DNA of 10,092 nucleotides from Deltaproteobacteria bacterium (GTDB taxonomy: Bacteria; Desulfobacterota; Desulfobacteria; Desulfobacterales; UBA11574): NCBI GenBank assembly GCA_019313025.1, contig JAFDCA010000361.1, positions 1-10,092 of the forward strand. The letters run 5' to 3'. A program made the position numbers and the translations under genes. Shown one piece after another: positions 6,350-10,092 of the stretch (the stretch's first letter is position 1; every line of letters begins with the position of its first letter). Under the pieces are notes generated by a model. The model searched no databases and was not told the origin of the DNA. It was given only the letters and a program-made list of their open reading frames with translations.

Positions 6350-7354
6350 TTAAAACCGATATATTATAGCCCCCCAAGTCAACCCTGCACCCAGTGCGAG
6401 AAAAAGAACGGTACTGCCCCTGCCGATACGTTTCGTCTCAATGGCCTCATCCAATGCTATGGGAATGCTCGCTGCTGTTGTATTTCCATATTGCTGGATA
6501 TTGTTAAACACTTTTTCTGAAGACACATTCATTAGATTTGCAAACGCTTCGTTGATACGCAGATTGGCCTGATGAGGAATGAAAAGGTCGATATCATCCA
6601 AAGAGAGATTCGCTTTTTTCAAAACCTCTTTGGTGACATGTGAAAGTCTTTTCACAGCGGTTTTAAAAACCAGTCTGCCATCCATCACCGGATAATGCCG
6701 GCCCTCTTTCATCATTTCTTTGCTCAAAAATGGGCTCATTTTATGAGATGGCAGCTCCATCATAAGGACATTTGATAGTTCGCCCTGCGCGTGAAGCACG
6801 GAGGATATAACACCCACAGATTCCTCGGTTTCAACACCCTCCAGGCAAGCGGCACCTGCACCGTCGCCGAATATGACCGACACATGGCGGCCACGGGTGG
6901 AGATGTCGAGTGCAGTGCTATGAACTTCAGCGCCGACCAAAAGGATTCGATTTGCATGTCCGCTTTGAATAAAAGCGTCTGCCGTTGTCAACCCATAAAT
7001 AAACCCTGTACATTGTTGTCGGATATCAAGGGCAGGGGTAGTTTTAAGTCCGAGTTTGTGCTGCAAGATACACCCTGAACCCGGAAAATAGATATCCGGG
7101 CTCAAGGTTCCGAATATTATGAGATCGATATCTTCGGGTGACCATCCCGCGCGCTTAAGAGCGATTTTTGCAGCCCTAAGTCCGAGATCTGAAGATCCAA
7201 CGCCTCCGTTTTCTGGGACCCAGTGTCTTTGCTCTATTCCGGTCCGTTGTCGAATCCATTCGTCTGATGTATCCATCCATTGCGAAAGATCATTGTTTGT
7301 CACAATACGTGGCGGTACATAACGACCGGTTCCTTTTATGATTGTTTTTTTCAT
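6350..7354 (-). CDS. fabH: 3-oxoacyl-[acyl-carrier-protein] synthase III family protein (FabH-like)
   Basis: Thiolase-fold condensing enzyme. In FabH it joins acetyl-CoA (or a branched acyl-CoA) to malonyl-ACP to begin fatty-acid synthesis. It has 334 residues against about 317 in E. coli FabH. The catalytic triad is clear: Cys115 in DIRQQCTGF, His261 in FIPHQANLRI and Asn291 in QQYGNTTAASIP. The N-terminal TSDEWIRQRTGIEQR and the C-terminal GAGLTWGAIIYRF also match the family. The active-site context IRQQCTGFIYGL differs from E. coli FabH (AAACAGF) and resembles FabH-like enzymes of secondary pathways, so a role outside primary fatty-acid synthesis is possible. No other fab gene is nearby. 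The ATG at 7352-7354 is preceded by AGGGGA at 7360-7365, a good ribosome site. It lies 137 nt after recD on the same strand. The stop is TAA. Confidence 0.93.
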   Translation of the reverse strand: MKKTIIKGTGRYVPPRIVTNNDLSQWMDTSDEWIRQRTGIEQRHWVPENGGVGSSDLGLRAAKIALKRAGWSPEDIDLIIFGTLSPDIYFPGSGCILQHKLGLKTTPALDIRQQCTGFIYGLTTADAFIQSGHANRILLVGAEVHSTALDISTRGRHVSVIFGDGAGAACLEGVETEESVGVISSVLHAQGELSNVLMMELPSHKMSPFLSKEMMKEGRHYPVMDGRLVFKTAVKRLSHVTKEVLKKANLSLDDIDLFIPHQANLRINEAFANLMNVSSEKVFNNIQQYGNTTAASIPIALDEAIETKRIGRGSTVLFLALGAGLTWGAIIYRF

Positions 7355-7359
7355 TGAGA

Positions 7360-7365
7360 TCCCCT
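7360..7365 (-). promoter_or_regulatory. Ribosome-binding site of the fabH-like gene
   Basis: AGGGGA on the minus strand, 5 nt before the ATG at 7352-7354. It fixes the start codon of the KAS III gene. Confidence 0.7.
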
Positions 7366-7491
7366 ATTAACGTATTTGCTTTTTCTATACCCAATCAGGG
7401 GGCTGCATATTTCGATCTGTCGGATCGTTAGATGAATAATAGTTTCTTTTGCATACGAAAATACCCGCTTCTTCTTTTAAGATCGGACCAC

Positions 7492-9369
7492 CTAATCGGT
7501 TTCTTCCCACAACGCATCCTTCAAACCTGAATGACGGTTAATTTTACGTAATATGGTGGTTTTAATGATTTCTTTCTTACCCCAAATCGAAATATGGTTT
7601 CTGGCTCTGGTAATTCCTGTGTAGAGCAGTTCGCGAGTTAATACGGGATAATCTTGGATCGGTAAAATAAAAAGCACCCTCTCAAACTCAGACCCCTGAC
7701 CTTTGTGAACAGTCATTGCATAAGCTGTTTCGTGTTCCGGAAGCCGATGCGGAACAAAACGCCTGAGCTCACCGTAACCACTTGAAAAGTAAACATACAA
7801 ATCTTTGCTTTTAGAATCGGGTTCTGTCATGGTGATTCCGATATCTCCATTAAATAGTTCCAAATTGTAGTCGTTACGCGTAATCAGAACAGGCCTTCCT
7901 CTGTACCATGGATAGGTTGGTAAATTATCTATATCAATTAAACCATGCTGATTTAATATTTCCTCTGTCAATCTGTTTATTTCGGTAATACCAAATCTCC
8001 CAAATTTGACGGCACAGAGTACTCTGAATCGATTGAATAGTTCGAGCGCTCTGCGAGGATCACGACACTTTAGGTAATCTGAATATCCCTGGATGACCTC
8101 TTTTGGAAGCGCTATTGAAATATCGTTATGGCCGGAGATTTTTTTCCAATCGATCTGATTTGGACTGTTTTTAAGAATTGAGACGGTTTCATCAAATTTG
8201 CCGTTATTTATAGCTCGGCTGCATTTTCCAATTCCACTGTTAACTGTAAATCGATAGCTCTTTTTAAGAACAACCATGCAATCATAAAGACCCGGCTTAT
8301 CTTTAAGTTTGCTATTCGAGACGTCCATTTTACATTGGGTTAGCTTCTCAAACTGCTTGTAAAAATATTCAGAAAACAGGTGGATGTTATCCCTGTCACA
8401 GATATCCGCCATCACAAAACCTGCTTCCACGGATGCAAGTTGATCCCTATCTCCAATGAGTATAATTCTGGCATCATTCTTTACAGCTGAAATGAGTTTA
8501 TACATCAATGCAAGATCCACCATTGAAAGTTCATCCACCACTAGGATGTCGGCAGCGAGAGGATTTTCAGCATTGTGGTAGAAATATGGAGAGCCGGGAA
8601 TTGTTTTCAGCATTCTATGGATCGTATATGCCTCGGAAGGTATGGCTTTGATAATATCATCGCGACAGTTGAGTGTTTTTTTAGCAGATTTAATTGATTC
8701 GCCAATCCTTGCCGCTGCTTTTCCCGTGGGTGCTGCGAGTAAGATGTTTAGTTTATCTTTTCGGGATATCTCTAGAAGAAGGGCAAGTATTTTTGTTGTC
8801 GTGAAAGTTTTGCCGGTTCCAGGCCCTCCGGTAATGACACAAAACTTTTTAAACGCGGCAATGAATCCTGCTACTTTTTGCCAATTGAATTCATCAGACC
8901 CATCATTTGGAAAAATTCTATTTAGGCTGTCCTTTAAAATGAATCGATCTATTCCCTTGATATCTTCCTTGATACGGCTTTTGATTGTTCTTGAAAGTTT
9001 GTTTTCGTAATCCCAGTATCTATAAAGGTAAAGCCGGTTCTTTTCATCGAGTACTAGAGGACGAAATTCACCCGGTTTTCCTACCACCCGGCTTTGGCTT
9101 AACGTTTTTAACAACTCTGAAAGTTGCAGACTTTTAAGTTTATCTTCACCATTAACGTCTAAAAAAGGTGGTTTTCGATTAATAGAATTTAGGTCGATAT
9201 ACCCATCTCCATCACAGGTTGCACGGCTGACAAGGGCAGCCGCAAGAAAAATATCCGGATTATTATTGTTATCAAGACCTGCAATAAATTTACCAAAATG
9301 GATGTCTATTTTAGATAGATATCCAATGTCACTGTAATTAGTTATGTTAACTTTATTCATTAAATACAT
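7492..9369 (-). CDS. recD: Exodeoxyribonuclease V alpha subunit
   Basis: RecD is the fast 5'-3' superfamily 1B helicase of the RecBCD complex, which processes double-strand DNA ends for recombination and degrades foreign linear DNA. It has 625 residues (E. coli about 608). Helicase motifs in order: Walker A GGPGTGKT (181-188), the Ia-like LLAAPTGKAAARI (about 210-222), Walker B LVVDELSMVDL (about 276-286), motif III IGDRDQLASVEAG (305-317), KSYRF (370-374), motif V TVHKGQGSEF (553-562) and motif VI YTGITRAR (583-590). Motif V normally reads HKSQGSE; here the Ser is Gly. The start is ATG 9367-9369 or the in-frame ATG at 9358-9360; neither has a clear ribosome site. It follows the recB 3' end by 103 nt, as in a recB-recD operon. 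The TAG stop is followed in frame by TAA after four codons. Confidence 0.96.
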   Translation of the reverse strand: MYLMNKVNITNYSDIGYLSKIDIHFGKFIAGLDNNNNPDIFLAAALVSRATCDGDGYIDLNSINRKPPFLDVNGEDKLKSLQLSELLKTLSQSRVVGKPGEFRPLVLDEKNRLYLYRYWDYENKLSRTIKSRIKEDIKGIDRFILKDSLNRIFPNDGSDEFNWQKVAGFIAAFKKFCVITGGPGTGKTFTTTKILALLLEISRKDKLNILLAAPTGKAAARIGESIKSAKKTLNCRDDIIKAIPSEAYTIHRMLKTIPGSPYFYHNAENPLAADILVVDELSMVDLALMYKLISAVKNDARIILIGDRDQLASVEAGFVMADICDRDNIHLFSEYFYKQFEKLTQCKMDVSNSKLKDKPGLYDCMVVLKKSYRFTVNSGIGKCSRAINNGKFDETVSILKNSPNQIDWKKISGHNDISIALPKEVIQGYSDYLKCRDPRRALELFNRFRVLCAVKFGRFGITEINRLTEEILNQHGLIDIDNLPTYPWYRGRPVLITRNDYNLELFNGDIGITMTEPDSKSKDLYVYFSSGYGELRRFVPHRLPEHETAYAMTVHKGQGSEFERVLFILPIQDYPVLTRELLYTGITRARNHISIWGKKEIIKTTILRKINRHSGLKDALWEETD

Positions 9370-9472
9370 TAACTAAAGGATAAAGCGATTATTTTTATAT
9401 CTTCAGTATTCGATGGTCAACTTCAGCTGAATCCAGATTGATTCGGATTCGATGTTGTTTTTATAATATAAG
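9370..9472 (-). other. recB-recD intergenic gap with a short inverted repeat
   Basis: AT-rich, with no gene. GAATCC (9429-9434) and GGATTC (9445-9450) form 6-nt inverted arms around 10 nt, and the palindrome TTCAGCTGAA lies at 9422-9431. No T run follows on the minus strand, so no terminator is called. A 103-nt gap is rather long for recB-recD genes, which usually lie close together or overlap. Confidence 0.4.
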
Positions 9473-9871
9473 CTACCGTAGAAGAACATCAATAAGCGTT
9501 TTACCAGGAAAATCCTTGTAGACGCCGAATTCCGGGCCTTTGTCCAGATCCACCCCTCTTAAAAAGAGGTAAAAAACACCGCCAAAATGTTGTTCATAAT
9601 TAAATTTAGGTATTCTAAGCCGAAGGTATTGATGAAGTGCTACAACATATAAATGATATTGCAAAATGTAAAAGTGTCGTTTCATAACATTTTTCAAAAC
9701 ATTTTTGCTATAATTTTCAACGCTGCTTCCTAAATAGTTCGATTTCCAGTCCACCAGCCAAAAACGATTCTGGTCATGGAAAACCATATCAATGTACCCT
9801 TTCATAAAGCCTTTGGTTAAAGAAAAAGTGAGTCTACCCAGTCGGTCAGGGAAATCATTAATTAAATCGAT
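9473..9871 (-). CDS. recB: Exodeoxyribonuclease V beta subunit, C-terminal nuclease fragment
   Basis: Only the last 132 or so residues of RecB are present; a full RecB is nearly 1200 residues. The RecB nuclease active site is intact: Asp in [11 protein letters not shown], then Asp and Lys in [12 protein letters not shown], followed by the [14 protein letters not shown] helix and [14 protein letters not shown], all near-identical in pattern to E. coli RecB. Upstream of the first residues ([16 protein letters not shown]) the frame changes into NuoM sequence with no start codon, so helicase and linker domains are missing from this copy. The region is about 36% G+C by hand count. The stop is TAG, with TAA in frame after three further codons. 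The neighbouring recD supports a true recB locus. Confidence 0.93.
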   Translation of the reverse strand: MDLINDFPDRLGRLTFSLTKGFMKGYIDMVFHDQNRFWLVDWKSNYLGSSVENYSKNVLKNVMKRHFYILQYHLYVVALHQYLRLRIPKFNYEQHFGGVFYLFLRGVDLDKGPEFGVYKDFPGKTLIDVLLR

Positions 9872-9877
9872 GCCACC
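9866..9877. other. NuoM/RecB junction (chimeric breakpoint)
   Basis: In one open frame the protein reads ...[12 protein letters not shown] (NuoM) followed directly by [16 protein letters not shown] (RecB). G+C changes from about 52% on the NuoM side to about 36% on the RecB side by hand count. The two proteins have no functional link, so this is a breakpoint from mis-assembly or genomic rearrangement. The exact base is uncertain by a few nucleotides. Confidence 0.85.
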
Positions 9878-10092
9878 ATAATCAGCAAACATTCGAGTAT
9901 GACGACGTTCGTAAAGCACTCCCACAAGCAAAAAAAGCGCACCCGTGGAGATACCATGGTTAACCATCTGCAAAACTCCGCCCGATAAACCGGTGACGGT
10001 CATGGCCGCAAGGCCAAGCATGACAAAGCCCAGATGGCTCACGCTGGAGTAGGCGACCAGTTTCTTGACGTCCTTCTGTGCGAAAGAAACGA
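9872..10092 (-). CDS. nuoM: NADH-quinone oxidoreductase subunit M, internal fragment
   Basis: NuoM is a membrane-embedded antiporter-like, proton-pumping subunit of respiratory complex I. The fragment of about 73 residues runs from the right edge: [20 protein letters not shown], then [44 protein letters not shown]. The blocks [14 protein letters not shown] and [14 protein letters not shown] with ERRHTR are hallmark NuoM sequence and contain hydrophobic helices expected for a membrane protein. The frame is open to the window edge, so an apparent GTG start at 10040-10042 is just the valine in SSVSHL. The fragment ends at the join to recB and lacks the downstream half of NuoM. No other nuo gene is visible. 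G+C is about 52% by hand count, clearly above the rest of the window. Confidence 0.9.

Noticed and set aside
7413..7427. CGATC/GATCG inverted repeat between recD and the fabH-like gene as a terminator
   Set aside because: Only five base pairs and no T run after it on the minus strand.
9473..10092. A novel natural fusion protein linking complex I to a RecB nuclease
   Set aside because: Both parts are cut at arbitrary points, composition steps at the join, and the apparent start is an internal NuoM valine. A breakpoint is far more likely than a designed fusion.

Overview
The window looks like a chromosomal stretch from a Gram-negative anaerobe, most likely a Desulfobacterota (Desulfobacterales-type) bacterium. 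This is inferred from the style of the proteins and from the short coiled-coil protein beginning MPIRMIAQEL, which I associate from memory with that group. It is not a database result. Most genes are housekeeping genes. I see no phage, insertion sequence, CRISPR array, defence cassette, rRNA or tRNA, and I did not find a convincing new multi-gene system.

Layout: (1) A minus-strand block, 3463 down to 1, holds ispF, cysS and uvrB, closely spaced and probably co-transcribed. uvrB runs off the left edge and contains an in-frame TAG at 174-176 in an otherwise intact reading frame. (2) A divergent intergenic region, 3464-3748, holds an AT-rich promoter-like stretch, a short palindrome beside ispF and an imperfect inverted-repeat structure. 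(3) A plus-strand block follows: a 60-residue coiled-coil protein (3749-3931), a probable small cysteine-rich protein (about 4218-4403), a gene-free stretch with a 23-nt tandem repeat and GC-rich hairpins (4404-4698), and pgi (4699-6321). (4) A minus-strand block, 10092 down to 6350, holds a nuoM fragment joined in frame to the 3' end of recB, then recD, then a fabH-like gene that converges on pgi with 28 nt between stop codons.

Functions: DNA repair and recombination (UvrB, RecB, RecD), cysteinyl-tRNA charging (CysS), isoprenoid precursor synthesis by the MEP route (IspF), glycolysis/gluconeogenesis (Pgi) and fatty-acid-type condensation (KAS III) are all represented. recB-recD is a normal RecBCD arrangement, but the upstream part of recB is missing and replaced by NuoM sequence at about 9871/9872. 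Base composition changes there from about 36% to about 52% G+C by hand count. This is either an assembly chimera or a real rearrangement that destroys both genes.

The two points most worth checking are the uvrB TAG (nonsense mutation, sequence error or recoding such as pyrrolysine) and the NuoM/RecB junction. TAG is also the terminal stop of cysS, recB and recD, which argues against wholesale reassignment of TAG.
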